Notes: generated by a model from the letters alone, not told the origin. Numbered from the stretch's first letter, positions 47,785 through 58,387 are shown. The stretch is 64,000 nt of DNA from Asparagopsis taxiformis (GCA_030407315.1 JALQPE010002607.1:1-64000), one strand, 5' to 3'. Numbers and translations are program-made.

Positions 47785-49013
47785 AGGAGTAGAGTGAATG
47801 AGAGTGGTAGTAGAAGAGAATTAGTTTCTAAACCTGTCAGTGAGTCGGTCGTTTAATTGAGGGTCTGTTTCGTTGCTGTTAACAGAGAGTGGAGCGGAAA
47901 GTTAGTTTATTGGGCAGTGTTCCGAAGACGTGGAATGGATAATGGAGTCGAGTAAATTTCGGTAACAGACAGAACCTACAGCAGATGAACCGAGAGCGGC
48001 GGGATGGGTGCATAGTAGGAGGGAATCACTGAGAGGCGAGAGGAAATGAATAGGAGCGTCGGGCTGTTGAGTGTCGGAGTTGTTCACCAGCGAGACTATG
48101 GGCAAGGAAATTGGAGAACACATGGTCAGTGTATACTCCAATTCGTCAATGGTACTGGATAGTTTGGTGAAAGTGTGATGTCATGCCCGGGTTCAACACA
48201 GAAGGAGAGCAATTAGGTCTGGAACAGTGATGGCAACTCCCAACACAGCTTCTCATGCGCCGCCTTCCCAAATTGGACTGTGAATGCGCGGGACACCGAT
48301 AAAATTTGCACCGATGATCACCTGTGTATGCTGCGCACACATCAGTGTCCTCTTGAATATTTAGTCACAAGTCGCCTTTTCCAGTTACACCCGGCCTACA
48401 ATATAATCGGATGGGTCAGTGTGGGGTCGCCAATGTGGACTGTAGAGTGTCGATGTTCGACTGACTTCATTCATTCCCCGCACACACTGTCCTACAAGAG
48501 TGATGCGCACTGCGGGAGCGAACAAGCACAGTGCCATAATTCAAATTCACCGGCTTGTAGCATTCAGTGTTAATCATGTAGCAGAACGGATCCAAATCGA
48601 GGCAGTCCGATTCCGCAAAACCAGCCCATCTTGCTGTACTCATACCACAGACTTGTGGTATCGCCTCAATGAGCTCGATGTTTCCCTCCCCTGTCACAAA
48701 GGCATTGCTGCCACTCACTTCCCAATGCTCCTAATGCAATGCATCTCTTGTGCCCAGTGATGCTCCAGCCCGACCTCCCCACCGCCCATCCCGCTCACAT
48801 GTCAATTCACTGACACTACACTTCTCCTTGCATTGCCCCTTCTGACAACCACCATCGACCTTGTCTTCACAAAATATTCCTTCGCTTTACCGACTATAAC
48901 AACTACCAAACAACCTTCTCACCCGCCCATCAACACACCAAACCATCGGCGATATCCCACCCAACCACCCACTCCCGCCATCACAAACACCCTCTATCTC
49001 CCCTTCCACCACC
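47785..49013. other. Spacer, nothing supported
   Basis: About 1.2 kb. The last 200 bases are C-rich promoter and leader of the next gene. Confidence 0.4.
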
Positions 49014-49568
49014 ATGATTTCCATCACCCTCGCCTTCCTCCACTACGCCTACCAAGCCTGTGCCAACGTCGCCAGCTCTATTCGGTGCACGCTCCGCACC
49101 AAGCCCTCCTCCATCCCCTCTTCCCCATCCCTCACTCCGCGTCCGTCGACTGTCACCCGCAGTATCTCCGCCTCGCCAGCACCACCACCCCATCCAGTCA
49201 CCGTTGACGCTGCCAGTATCGACCATACCCGCACGCTCAACCTGGACTTGGCTGAGCGCGAACTGCAATTTGCCGCAACCCTCAAGCGCCAAATCATGCT
49301 TCTCCGCAATATCTCCAGAAACATGAAGCGCCAGGCCCGTCGTGCAAAGCGTGAAGCCCATCGCATCCAGAAGCGAACAGGCAGCGAGGACGCTGAGAAT
49401 CTACGCCTCGCCGAAACCTTGCACTCCGAAATTCGCATCATTGCGATCGTCGTTGCCAACAAGAAACGGCACGTCGCACTCGCAAGACAAAGGGCGAATT
49501 GCATCAGGAGGAAGGCGGCTGCACACGCGAAAAAGGCGCGGCGCGTAACTTGCTGCTTCGGCAGCTAG
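49014..49568 (+). CDS. Small Arg-rich helical protein, family A copy 2
   Basis: 184 codons starting MISITLAFLHYAYQACANVA. Same plan as the copy at 42604-43158: short hydrophobic N terminus, Ser/Pro linker, helical ERELQFAATLKRQIMLLRNI and MKRQARRAKREAHRIQKRTG, SEDAENLRLAETLHSEIRII, and a CCFGS end. The conservation of residues rather than bases between the copies supports selection on protein. Function unknown. Confidence 0.85.
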   Translation: MISITLAFLHYAYQACANVASSIRCTLRTKPSSIPSSPSLTPRPSTVTRSISASPAPPPHPVTVDAASIDHTRTLNLDLAERELQFAATLKRQIMLLRNISRNMKRQARRAKREAHRIQKRTGSEDAENLRLAETLHSEIRIIAIVVANKKRHVALARQRANCIRRKAAAHAKKARRVTCCFGS

Positions 49569-50232
49569 ATCGCAGTAGCATAGGCGGTGTAAACTAAACA
49601 ACTTTCCACAACTCAAGCCGACCAGAAATACCTTATCAACCTCAAGCCCAGTCTAACAAATGTCCAGAACAGCACAGCACTCTACTTCCGACCAGCCGTC
49701 CACCCTTGCCTTGCTGAAACCATCGGAATATCTCCCACCACACCGACACAGTGCAACTGACGTGACATGAATGGCATTGCCAATTCTCTGCCTCTTGGAT
49801 GCCAGCCAAGATACTTGGATGCAGGGATGACCTGATACGGATGAACAAGAGAATGTTCTGAGCAGCGGGAGATGAGTAGACGCGGCGAACGGGCAATACC
49901 CTCGGATATGACACGACACATCAGACAAGCCGTATGATGACCGGATGCAATGCGTTGATCCGGAAACATCGATGCAGGTTGAGCGACACGTGGACATGTA
50001 TCTCCCAGGACAGTCTGACTTGGTACACGTGTGCATTGAATCTCTCCGACCCCCTGTAGCGGCCCGTTCCGAACGGGGCATCGCCCGTGGCCCCGCGGAC
50101 CATGGTCAGAATACAGATTTCCATTCAATTTCACATTATTCGATCTATTTCAAAACTAATTTAATTTCAAAACACTAAACTCTTCAACACTCTGACACCA
50201 CCGGCCTCCCAATTGGCCAGAACATCTGTTGT
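49569..50232. other. Spacer, nothing supported
   Basis: No gene or RNA recognised; upstream region of small Hsp 2 begins near its end. Confidence 0.4.
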
Positions 50233-50257
50233 CTTCTCGATATTTCTCGATACTTCC
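50233..50257 (+). promoter_or_regulatory. Heat-shock element of small Hsp 2
   Basis: Five contiguous alternating pentamers: CTTCT CGATA TTTCT CGATA CTTCC, i.e. nTTCn and nGATn (GAA variant). It lies 131 bases upstream of the TATA box. Confidence 0.8.
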
Positions 50258-50387
50258 CCATGAAGCTGATCACTCAGGTCAACACGAACTATCACTGTTC
50301 CAGATCCCCCTCGCCTCCTCCACACTCTTCCCAAACATCCATCGTCCCCCCCAGCTGCCCACATCCATCCCAACCCGCATCCCCATC

Positions 50388-50394
50388 TATAAAA
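50388..50394 (+). promoter_or_regulatory. TATA box of small Hsp 2
   Basis: TATAAAA, 87 bases upstream of the ATG at 50481. Confidence 0.75.
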
Positions 50395-50480
50395 CATGCT
50401 CCCTCACACATTTAATCATCCACCCCCCATCCCCAAAACTCAACCAAACTCAAACTCCTCTCCGTAACATCTCCTCACAA

Positions 50481-51011
50481 ATGGCTCTTTTCCAATCTAC
50501 CCCAACCCTCCACCCCAACCTTCTCTTCCCTTCATCACTCATCCGCAACGACATCCCCACCACTTACCTCTTCGATCTATCAACCACTCCGAAACGCTCC
50601 AATCAAACCATCCAGCCCTCGTACACCCGCTTCCGCACCAACGACGAAACGCGCTTCGAGATTGAGATCCCCGGTGTCGCACAGCAAGACGTGTCGCTAG
50701 AACTCAATGACTGGAAGCTCGTGTTGACCGCCAAGCGATTTGCGGTTGAAGAAGGGCAGAATACGAATACATCAGCAGTGGCACCGGCACCGGCAGCGGA
50801 GAATGGCAGCGATGCAGGGAGTGGTGCAGAATCGGAGGCGGTCAAGAACAAGGCAGCCCCCGAGCCAGCACTCAAGTACTATCTGGTGATGCGACTGGGA
50901 CCGCGATCGAATGGAGACGCCATTTCATGTCAGCTGAGCAAGGGGGTGTTGTCGATTCGGATTCCGCACGCTGAAGTGGCGAAACCGCGAAGCATTGAAA
51001 TTGGATCATAG
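50481..51011 (+). CDS. Small heat-shock protein (alpha-crystallin/Hsp20 family), copy 2
   Basis: 176 residues, start MALFQSTPTLHPNLLF chosen by homology with copy 1 and TATA position; the open frame runs further upstream through the promoter. Alpha-crystallin domain: DETRFEIEIPGVAQQDVSLE, LNDWKLVLTAKRFAVEEG, KYYLVMRLGPRSNGDA and GVLSIRIPHAEVAKP; C-terminal IEI motif. The inter-strand loop is Ala/Glu-rich and has diverged from copy 1. Holdase chaperone induced by heat, judging from the heat-shock element upstream. Confidence 0.92.
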   Translation: MALFQSTPTLHPNLLFPSSLIRNDIPTTYLFDLSTTPKRSNQTIQPSYTRFRTNDETRFEIEIPGVAQQDVSLELNDWKLVLTAKRFAVEEGQNTNTSAVAPAPAAENGSDAGSGAESEAVKNKAAPEPALKYYLVMRLGPRSNGDAISCQLSKGVLSIRIPHAEVAKPRSIEIGS

Positions 51012-51229
51012 TAGGTTGTCGACCCAAGTGCGCGCAATATTCAGGAACAAGTGTGAGTCAGTATCAGCCAGCAAGTCGTGCTGAAACAATTGAACACTTT
51101 CTGAGAAAGAACAGTGCTCCCTCGCAGAGATTACGCGGGCGTATGGCAAGGTAGCGGATGTAACAGTAGGACAGTCATTCGTTTTGGTCATGGGCGATGG
51201 CATTGGACTTGAAATTGTAGAAATCGTAC

Positions 51230-51425
51230 TGATCAGGAATAACTCTAGTAAAAACCTAATTATTTCAATTAAATTCTTGAAATTATTGTGCAAAATGCAG
51301 AACATAGGACGATCGAGATGGACAATTTCAACAACCCATGATCCCAGCAATGCACCAGCGTGACGAGCGTCAACATATATCCAATCATCGTTTGTTCCAG
51401 TGTTATTATCCAAACTGTTGAGTCA
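51230..51425 (-). repeat. Conserved segment downstream of small Hsp 2 (copy 2)
   Basis: Inverted counterpart of 43980-44175, in the same position relative to the Hsp gene (convergent, past its 3' end). Confidence 0.6.
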
Positions 51426-51934
51426 ATCGGACGAGTGTTGGCACTATTATGAGGTCAACGTTGATACCGTCAAGTCTAATAGACCTTTGTACTGTGGAAA
51501 GTTTTCTAAAAGTTTTGGGCAGCGAAAACTAGCTCAACCAATGGGGAAGTTGATGATGGCATCGTTCTTTTAAAAAAATTCGGGCACCATGTTCCCAAGG
51601 GAGTCCAAAATTTCAGTGACATTCTCTGCAGCCAGCTACACTTGTAATCGTTGTGCGACAGGCTGCCTGTTGAGAACAGCGAGGGATTTACGCCATCCGA
51701 TGATTCTTTATCAAAAGCGATGACCGTCTTCGGCTGCTGAGAGCGGGGACGAAGTCTCCCTGGGCAATTTCCGGTTTGCGGACGGCTTGGTTATTTCACG
51801 ATATTGCGCTGCGATCCAGCTCGGATCAACCGTTACTGTTGCCCATGGAAGTCGGTTTAGTATGGTGCTACTGATTGGCGTTGGTCATTGAAACGTTTTT
51901 CGTTTATTCCGACTGTGCGAATGTGGTTTCACTA

Positions 51935-52241
51935 CAGAAGCAGCATGTCACACGTGCCCAGCGCTCATGTAGAACGGCTGTTTTTTCCTGCAGTTGGCTC
52001 TATACGTTGCCTGCTGTACATGTCGTTTCTTGTTGGAAACGATGGTCGCGATGATGCGAACTTGTGATTATAGTGCTTCAGCGAGGCGCAAGTTGTCACA
52101 ATCTTCACTGCCTGTGCGCCTTGCACGGCGAGCCAGTCTTTTCATAGTTTCCGCATTGTTGCAGAGCTGTGCGATTTCGCGCCGTACTTTGGCACATGTC
52201 TGCGCGGAAATGTGTAGGAAGAGGATGCCGACGGACAACAT
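51935..52241 (-). pseudogene. Broken copy of family A (copy 3)
   Basis: Starts MLSVGILFLHISAQTCAKVR at 52241, which matches copy 1. It then skips the Ser/Pro linker and part of the helix, resumes with MKRLARRARRTGSED and NLRLAEAL, and stops at TAA. The rest of the gene (VRIIATIVSNKKRHVQQA) is still readable after the stop. So there is an internal deletion plus a nonsense codon. Confidence 0.85.
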
Positions 52242-52960
52242 GTTAGAGAGAAGGATTGTTGATCTTTTTGTTTTCTTGCGTTTTGGTTTTGGTGCGTTGC
52301 GTTATACGGCCTGAAGTTTAGATAGGGTTGGAATGGTGGGTTGGTGCAACGGCGTAAGACAAGTCATATAGCCGATGTGATGCGACGGGAGGCTGGAGAA
52401 GTGTGTGCCGATGGAGAGGATGGCATTGACTGGGCAATGATTGGTGTTGGTAGGGGAAAGAAGAATTGTGGTGTTAGTTTGTTGAGAGACTAGTGGTTTT
52501 GCAGATAGGCTGTAGGAGTAGGAGAGCTGGCCATGAAATTTGTGATGGCATTGCGGAATGGAACGCAGTCGGTGGGCCTTTGTGTTCTGGCGCTGACGAG
52601 CATTGAGCAATGCAAGCCCGCTGGCAAATTGCAATTTGGTGTTGTGGCACTGTATATTTCTGCCTCGGCCGCTAATGCAAAGCATCCTTCAATTGCATCA
52701 GGATGTCTGATTTGATTGGCGTGACTCGAGCAGGCAGGCAGGCAGGCAATCAGTCAGTAGTTTTCTAGTGTTGGTTTGTTGTAAGTAGGTAGGCAGGAGA
52801 GCAGACTTGGTTCGGTAAATATTGAAGTGGACGGTATTCTGCCGATGTAGGATGTTTAGCTTCCTGGAGGGCAAATTTTACCACAATCCAAACCATTCAG
52901 TACCCGATTCAGATAGTAGGCTGTGCTGTAGAGCAGCACGATGCGAGCTTCCATTCTATT
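52242..52960. repeat. Duplicated flank, copy 2 (paired with 43159-43930)
   Basis: Aligns with the flank of family A copy 1 over about 0.7 kb with many substitutions and small indels. A short GCAG tandem (AGGCAGGCAGGCAGGC) at about 52734 is expanded relative to the other copy. Confidence 0.75.
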
Positions 52961-53355
52961 AGGAGATGCGATGACTACGCCAGATGCGATTCCAGCCCAA
53001 ACATACTATGTCTAGGCCCGATACGCAACTGCAACTCTACCTAATATGTACGTCGGTATTGCCGGCACATCAAAGACTCACACCCATCACATGCTCTCTA
53101 ATTAGGCTTGGCTGCAAATTGTTCCTGTTGTTCAAATGATATTTTTGCTACACAAACTTCGACAGACAAATGGGCGTCTTAATCCACTTCAAGCACTGAG
53201 GACAATGGGGCCCTCATAGAAACCTTAATCCGCCTCTGCGTAGTCTGTTAATCTTCTCCAAATTCACCCATTCAATTCCATATCTCTCCATCTTTGTTCG
53301 TACTCAGCCGAACAAGCTTTGCAATTTGTTGGATAGCAAAGAATAACCAGTCAAT

Positions 53356-54704
53356 ACTTCTCCTCACCAACTTCCTCTTCCCACCGTGTACATAAACCAC
53401 CCACTCAAACATTCCTCCATCTCCCCTCCTCCCCACCACATTCAACAAACTCTACTCACCCTTCCCAATTACTCTTCCCAATCTCTACATCTTCACTCTC
53501 CCCAATATGCCTTCCCCCACTTTCATCACACAATTCGTACACGTCACACTCGTCCTCCTCCCATTCTTCGCCCTCCATCTCCCCGTCATCGCCGCCACAC
53601 CTCCCCAAAACACCTCCCCAATCCCATCCACCCCCGCATTCCACCCCACAGATACCTCACAATGCATCCTCACTCCCTCCACCTGTCAATGCTCCCCAAC
53701 TCCCCCTTCCGGTGTCTGCACGAAACATCAACACAACAACACTTGCCTCCTCGGCCTCTGTGACCACGGATACCGCTGTGACTGCTTCGGATTCGAGCTC
53801 TGCAACCTCTCGTCCTGCTCAAAACACCTCCCAGCCCCAAACGCCATTCTCAGCCAAACCGTTCCATTCTCATGCAACACCATCCCCAATGCTGCCACCT
53901 GCACCACTGTCACCTCCATTCTCGATACCACCACCGCCGCTGAATACGCAGACACACACGCTTCCGCCACTGATCAACAGGCCGCCCTCGCTGCAGACGA
54001 TGCCACCACACAAGTTCAGCTCGTTCTCACCGAAAAGCATCTCGTCCGCCAAACACTCGATGAACTCTACCCACCCATCGCCGACGACATCCACGTTCCA
54101 GACGACGACCTGGACACCATCGACCATCACGCACACTCACTCGATGTCGACCTCGAGCTCACCGCATCACTCCAGCTAGACGCCATCAAGCTATCCAACG
54201 CCGCATCCGTCAGCAAACGCAAGGCACACCGTGCACGACGCCAGGCTCGTCGCATGCAGCGAGAGGCAGACCGGGAGAGGGACGCATTGGAAACTGAGCG
54301 AGAGAAGCACAATGCAAACAAATCCAGGACTGGAGAAAGCGGGAAGCAAAACGGTCACACGAAACAAGACACTCCTGAACACACTGAAAACACGCCCTGT
54401 GCGCTGTGCCAAAAGCTGGAGAAAAGAATCGAAGCGCTCGAGAGCGGTCGTAGGACGTTTGCAAAGGAAACGGGCGCACACGCTCGCGAAGCACGGGCAT
54501 CGAAACGATTGGGGGAGAAGCGCAGCGAGGAGGCGAAGGAGGCTGCGGGTCGAGCGCGGGCATCTGCGTCAGCATGTGTGAAGGAGGCACGTGCAGTGTT
54601 GAAGGGGATGAGAAAGGGGAGTAGGGAGTCGAGTTGAGACGGATGAGGAGATTGTAAGAGGAGGATCGCAACCGCGAAGAAAGCGTCGTTGAGTCGCTCA
54701 CATA
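53356..54704 (+). repeat. Near-identical gene-sized repeat, copy C2
   Basis: Inverted copy of 46443-47784, about 99% identical by eye across the coding part. Confidence 0.85.
53507..54637 (+). CDS. Secreted Cys-rich protein with helical C-terminal half, family C copy 2
   Basis: 376 codons, ATG at 53507. Signal peptide (MPSPTFITQFVHVTLVLLPF), Cys-rich region, then charged helical half as in copy 1. Differences from copy 1 are few, e.g. LLPFFA for LLPLFA, CNLSS for CHLSS and DDIHVPD for DDIHIPD. Function unknown. Confidence 0.82.
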   Translation: MPSPTFITQFVHVTLVLLPFFALHLPVIAATPPQNTSPIPSTPAFHPTDTSQCILTPSTCQCSPTPPSGVCTKHQHNNTCLLGLCDHGYRCDCFGFELCNLSSCSKHLPAPNAILSQTVPFSCNTIPNAATCTTVTSILDTTTAAEYADTHASATDQQAALAADDATTQVQLVLTEKHLVRQTLDELYPPIADDIHVPDDDLDTIDHHAHSLDVDLELTASLQLDAIKLSNAASVSKRKAHRARRQARRMQREADRERDALETEREKHNANKSRTGESGKQNGHTKQDTPEHTENTPCALCQKLEKRIEALESGRRTFAKETGAHAREARASKRLGEKRSEEAKEAAGRARASASACVKEARAVLKGMRKGSRESS

Positions 54705-55370
54705 CTTTGATTGATCACATAGTTACAATAAAGATAGGATCGTTGAGGTGAGTGAATCTGATTGCGAGATCGGCAGTCATCGATAGAAAGAGCGGGAGTT
54801 TTTGATGAGTGCCATGATCGTTTGAATTATTTTGATACTGTTTGGTGTAAGACTGTATACTCCCAACTCTAAAATAGAGCTCAAGGCTGCATGATGTGCG
54901 TGTGTGATGAAGTCGTAATGATTACCTCCTATCTTCCTTGGAGGGGTAAGTTTGGCGATGTACAGTATGGTCTGGGAGCCAATCATGAGTGGCGAAAAAA
55001 CTGAATTCAAGTCCTGAACTGCATTCGCGGTGTAACCATCTCGGGCTGGTTTGCGACTTCATGGTACCTCATATTCAACAAGGGTACCTGCTTCGTGGCT
55101 CAAGTCGGGATGGTGAATCACAACGCACTGACAAGATGTTGCTGTATCGAGTTGGTTTTGTCTGGTGGCGCTGAATAGCGTGCAGTCACTTGGGCAACAG
55201 TTGTCGGGATGCAAGAATTCTCCAGGAACGATACATGGTATGCTTCACGAGCATTTAAATTCTTCACGTTAGCAGTCGTTGTTCAAAATACATGGTCGAC
55301 CCTCTTACAATGAAGATAACTGTCACCAACGGGCAACAATAACATTTACGTCAATCAAAGCTAATTTCAT
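54705..55370. other. Spacer, nothing supported
   Basis: No gene recognised between the family C copy and the 3' end of the GST gene. Confidence 0.4.
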
Positions 55371-56079
55371 TTAAACAGAGCCGGAGTGTGGGTGATCCTT
55401 GAACCACTTGGCAATAACAGGATGAGCCATAAGCTTATCGTACAGAGCGACGGCATTGGGATAGGTATCAAACACATCAGTGGGAACATACGAGTAGAAA
55501 CCACCACGCACGTCGACCATGAGACAGAGAATGGCCAAATCGGCAATAGTCAAACTATCACCAACGGTATAGCCATTGGAACCCCATTCGGAGATCCTCT
55601 TCTCAACGGTGCCAAAGTAACGCGGGATTGCCTCCTTGGCGGCAGTTTCTCGCACATGCTGCTTCTCATCGGGGCTCTTGTACTTGAAGAAGGACTGCAC
55701 AACATCCTCGAGAGCGCCGAGAACCTCGTCTACCTGCATGGCTTGGAGCGCATCGGAGGGGTAGAGACCAGCCAATTTGCCGACATAGCGCTGAATTCCA
55801 GGAGTTTGTGCGTATTTCTTGCCGTCGACCACCAGAACCGGCAGTGATTTGTACGGCATTTCAGGCTTGATGGGCGCCCATGTCGGGCCGCCAACTCGCT
55901 CGTCCACAAATGGGATGCCGCCAACGGTGAGTGCGACGCGGATCACTTCGCCGCGCGCCTGGTAGTGCGAGTGGAGGGTTCAGGTTCGGGTTAGATTGGG
56001 CGTGAGGATTCGCAGTGTGTGATTAGACGCGGCGGTGACGTACTCTGATGTTGAAGTAGATTAGCTTGAGGTCAGACAT
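55371..56079 (-). CDS. Glutathione S-transferase (sigma-like), two exons
   Basis: Exon 1 is 56079-56044 (12 codons: MSDLKLIYFNIR); exon 2 is 55958-55371. Joined, the product is 207 residues, the usual length of sigma-class enzymes. The join restores the typical YFN.RARGE.IR start with the catalytic Tyr in LIYFN. Other family marks are MPYKSLPVLVVDGKKYAQTP, where the cis-Pro precedes the VLV strand, and the C-terminal helical domain with GDSLTIADLAILCLM (the N-capping box). It conjugates glutathione to electrophiles or reduces peroxides in the cytosol. The ORF alone would suggest a GTG start in exon 2; the intron explains the missing N terminus. Confidence 0.92.
55959..56043 (-). other. Spliceosomal intron of the GST gene
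   Basis: 85 bases, starting GTACGT and ending CCAG on the minus strand, in phase 0 between Arg12 and Ala13. It is the only intron I can support in this window. Confidence 0.85.
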
Positions 56080-56752
56080 GATGGATCGAGTGTGTGTTTG
56101 ACGGGTTGGTGGATGGAGTGATGGGCGATTAGTGAACGATCGGTCGCAGAGATTGGCTTTTATGGGGATGCGCTTGGCGGAATCTGCCTCGAATTGGCAC
56201 CGATCGGAGAAGATTGATTGATCGAGTATCGACGATGATTGTTATGATAAGGTCGGTATGCGTGATACGTTTTCATTGAAAGGATTTTGGAAGGGCAGTA
56301 TGGCTGGTTGTGATTGGCTGGATGAGGCGTTGTGTACATGATTGTTTCTTCCTTGAGAAGGGGATGACAGACCTCATCTGGAACGTTCTGTGGGTCGATC
56401 TGGCATTATTTTCTGTGCAATCCGCGCAGAAAGTATCTCCAGCGCTGACTTGTGTTGCTAAGTATTGATTTCAATCCCCCTCGTTCGGGGTTCGTGGCTA
56501 TTTTCCGAGTCCTGAGGCTCGGACACTACGTGATGCTATTTCATCGCCGACGTGGCATGCTGCGCAGCGTTGTCATGGACTGATACGAGGTAGAATAGAA
56601 ATGTACGAATGGGCATACGACGTGTGTATTGCAATTCGAAATCATGCAGCAAGTTTCTCCGATGCAATCGCCACTATTGCTACGCTTATCGGCACACTAT
56701 TGCAAGAGAAATCTTCGCACGCTGTGCGCTTTAAACAATTCATCGTCCAAAT
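56080..56752. other. Spacer and GST promoter region
   Basis: CATAAAAG on the minus strand at about 56158-56165, roughly 80 bases upstream of the GST ATG, may serve as a TATA element. Nothing else seen. Confidence 0.4.
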
Positions 56753-58387
56753 CTAAACTCTCAAATTGAAGCATCGTATCAGCGAATCTCGACTACCATC
56801 CGTACACTTTCCACCCCAACATTTCTGTGTCATGCACTGAGAGCTGGAACTGCATCCTGAACATTCCGTCAACAATCCCGTATTTCCACCAAAGCATAAA
56901 GCCCTGGAATTCGGCGTGTCAAACACACATTTGCCACCCCAGCATTTTCTCGTCGAGCATTGCGTGCTCGACGTACAACTAGAACATTCCGCCAGTAACC
57001 CTAATGAACCACCAAAGCCGCCAGCACCTCCTGCACCACCGGCACCCCCAGCACCACCTGCACCTCCCGCACCACCAGCACCACCTGCGCCGCCGAAACT
57101 TCCAAAGCACTTGGCCCTTGATGTAGTTGTGTCGAACACACATCGACCGCCCCAGCATTTCTGCGTACTACACTGTGAGCCCGATGAGCAAGATGAGCAC
57201 TCCGGTAGCAACCCAGTAGATCCACCGGTCCCGAAGCATTTGGCGCGTGATGTAGTTGTGTCGAATACGCATCGTCCACCCCAACATTTCTGTGTGCTGC
57301 ATTGGGCACTGGATGAACATAGTGAACATTCTGGTAGCAACCCAGTGGATCCACCGGTCCCAAAACACTTGGCGCGTGACGTAGTTGTGTCGAACACACA
57401 TCGACCGCCCCAACATTTCTGCGTACTGCATTGTGAGCTCGATGAGCAAGTGGAACATTCTGGCAATAAGGCTGTAGATCCACCGGTGCCGAAACACTTG
57501 GCTCGTGATGCAATAGTGTCAAAGACGCATCGACCGCCCCAGCATTTCTGGGTGCTGCACTGTGAGCCCGATGAGCAAGATGAGCACTCCGGTAGCAACC
57601 CAGTAGATCCACCGGTCCCGAAGCATTTGGCACGTGATGTAGTTGTGTCGAATACGCATCGTCCACCCCAACATTTCTGCGTACTGCATTGCGAACTGGA
57701 TGAGCAAGGGGAACACTCTGGTAGCAACCCAGTGGATCCACTGGTGCCAAAGCATTTGGCACGCGACGTAGTTGTATCAAATACGCATCGACCGCCCCAA
57801 CATTTCTGCGTACTACACTGTGAGCTCGATGAACAAGTGGAACATTCTGGCAATAAAGCTGTAGATCCACCGGTGCCGAAACACTTGGCTCGTGATGCAG
57901 TAGTGTCAAAGACGCATCGACCGCCCCAGCATTTCTGGGTGCTACATTGCGAACTTGAGGAACATCCGGAACATTCCGGTAGCAGGCCTATAGATCCTCC
58001 AAACGTACCAAAGCATTTTGCGCGTGATGTAGTTGTGTCGAATACACATTTTCCACCCCAGCATTTCTGAGTACTGCACTGTGAGCTAGATGAACACGAT
58101 GAACACTCGGTTAGCAAGCTTTGCGTAATGAAAAGACCGACATTGGAAGAGAACCTGGATCTTTGGAAACCATTCAATGACGGGAATGTATTGCTAAAGC
58201 CAGAGGTACGAGATGATCCGCGGATTTTTTGTTTTTGCAATCCAGTAGATCTTAAAGTACTGCTGAATTTCTTGTCTTGGCCCGAATGTACCTCTTGAAC
58301 TGGACTAATGTGGCGTCTTGAAGCAGCTGTTGCGATTAGTATCAGGAAGAGAAGCCCTGCTACACTGCCCTGTGTGAAATTCGTCAT
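56753..58387 (-). CDS. Secreted protein with ten six-cysteine modules
   Basis: 544 codons from an ATG. Signal peptide about 1-24 (MTNFTQGSVAGLLFLILIAT), a Ser/Arg-rich stretch to about residue 85, then ten modules of roughly 43 residues. Each has the spacing C-x2-C-x5-C-x4-C-x4-C-x10-C, e.g. ECSSCSSSSQCSTQKCWGGK, followed by CVFDTTTSRAKCFG. Modules 2-8 are nearly identical and are joined by TGGST-type linkers. A run of GGA triplet repeats separates module 8 from 9, and module 10 (CMTQKCWGGKCTDGS) has diverged. Likely an extracellular or cell-wall protein; the module does not match a family I can name. The same spacing appears in the gene at 61.7 kb. Confidence 0.85.
   Translation of the reverse strand: MTNFTQGSVAGLLFLILIATAASRRHISPVQEVHSGQDKKFSSTLRSTGLQKQKIRGSSRTSGFSNTFPSLNGFQRSRFSSNVGLFITQSLLTECSSCSSSSQCSTQKCWGGKCVFDTTTSRAKCFGTFGGSIGLLPECSGCSSSSQCSTQKCWGGRCVFDTTASRAKCFGTGGSTALLPECSTCSSSSQCSTQKCWGGRCVFDTTTSRAKCFGTSGSTGLLPECSPCSSSSQCSTQKCWGGRCVFDTTTSRAKCFGTGGSTGLLPECSSCSSGSQCSTQKCWGGRCVFDTIASRAKCFGTGGSTALLPECSTCSSSSQCSTQKCWGGRCVFDTTTSRAKCFGTGGSTGLLPECSLCSSSAQCSTQKCWGGRCVFDTTTSRAKCFGTGGSTGLLPECSSCSSGSQCSTQKCWGGRCVFDTTTSRAKCFGSFGGAGGAGGAGGAGGAGGAGGAGGAGGFGGSLGLLAECSSCTSSTQCSTRKCWGGKCVFDTPNSRALCFGGNTGLLTECSGCSSSSQCMTQKCWGGKCTDGSRDSLIRCFNLRV

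Noticed and set aside
56916..58070. 384-codon plus-strand ORF over the six-cysteine gene
   Set aside because: It is the antisense of a repetitive gene; the repeats keep the opposite strand open. No signal peptide or domain, whereas the minus strand has both.
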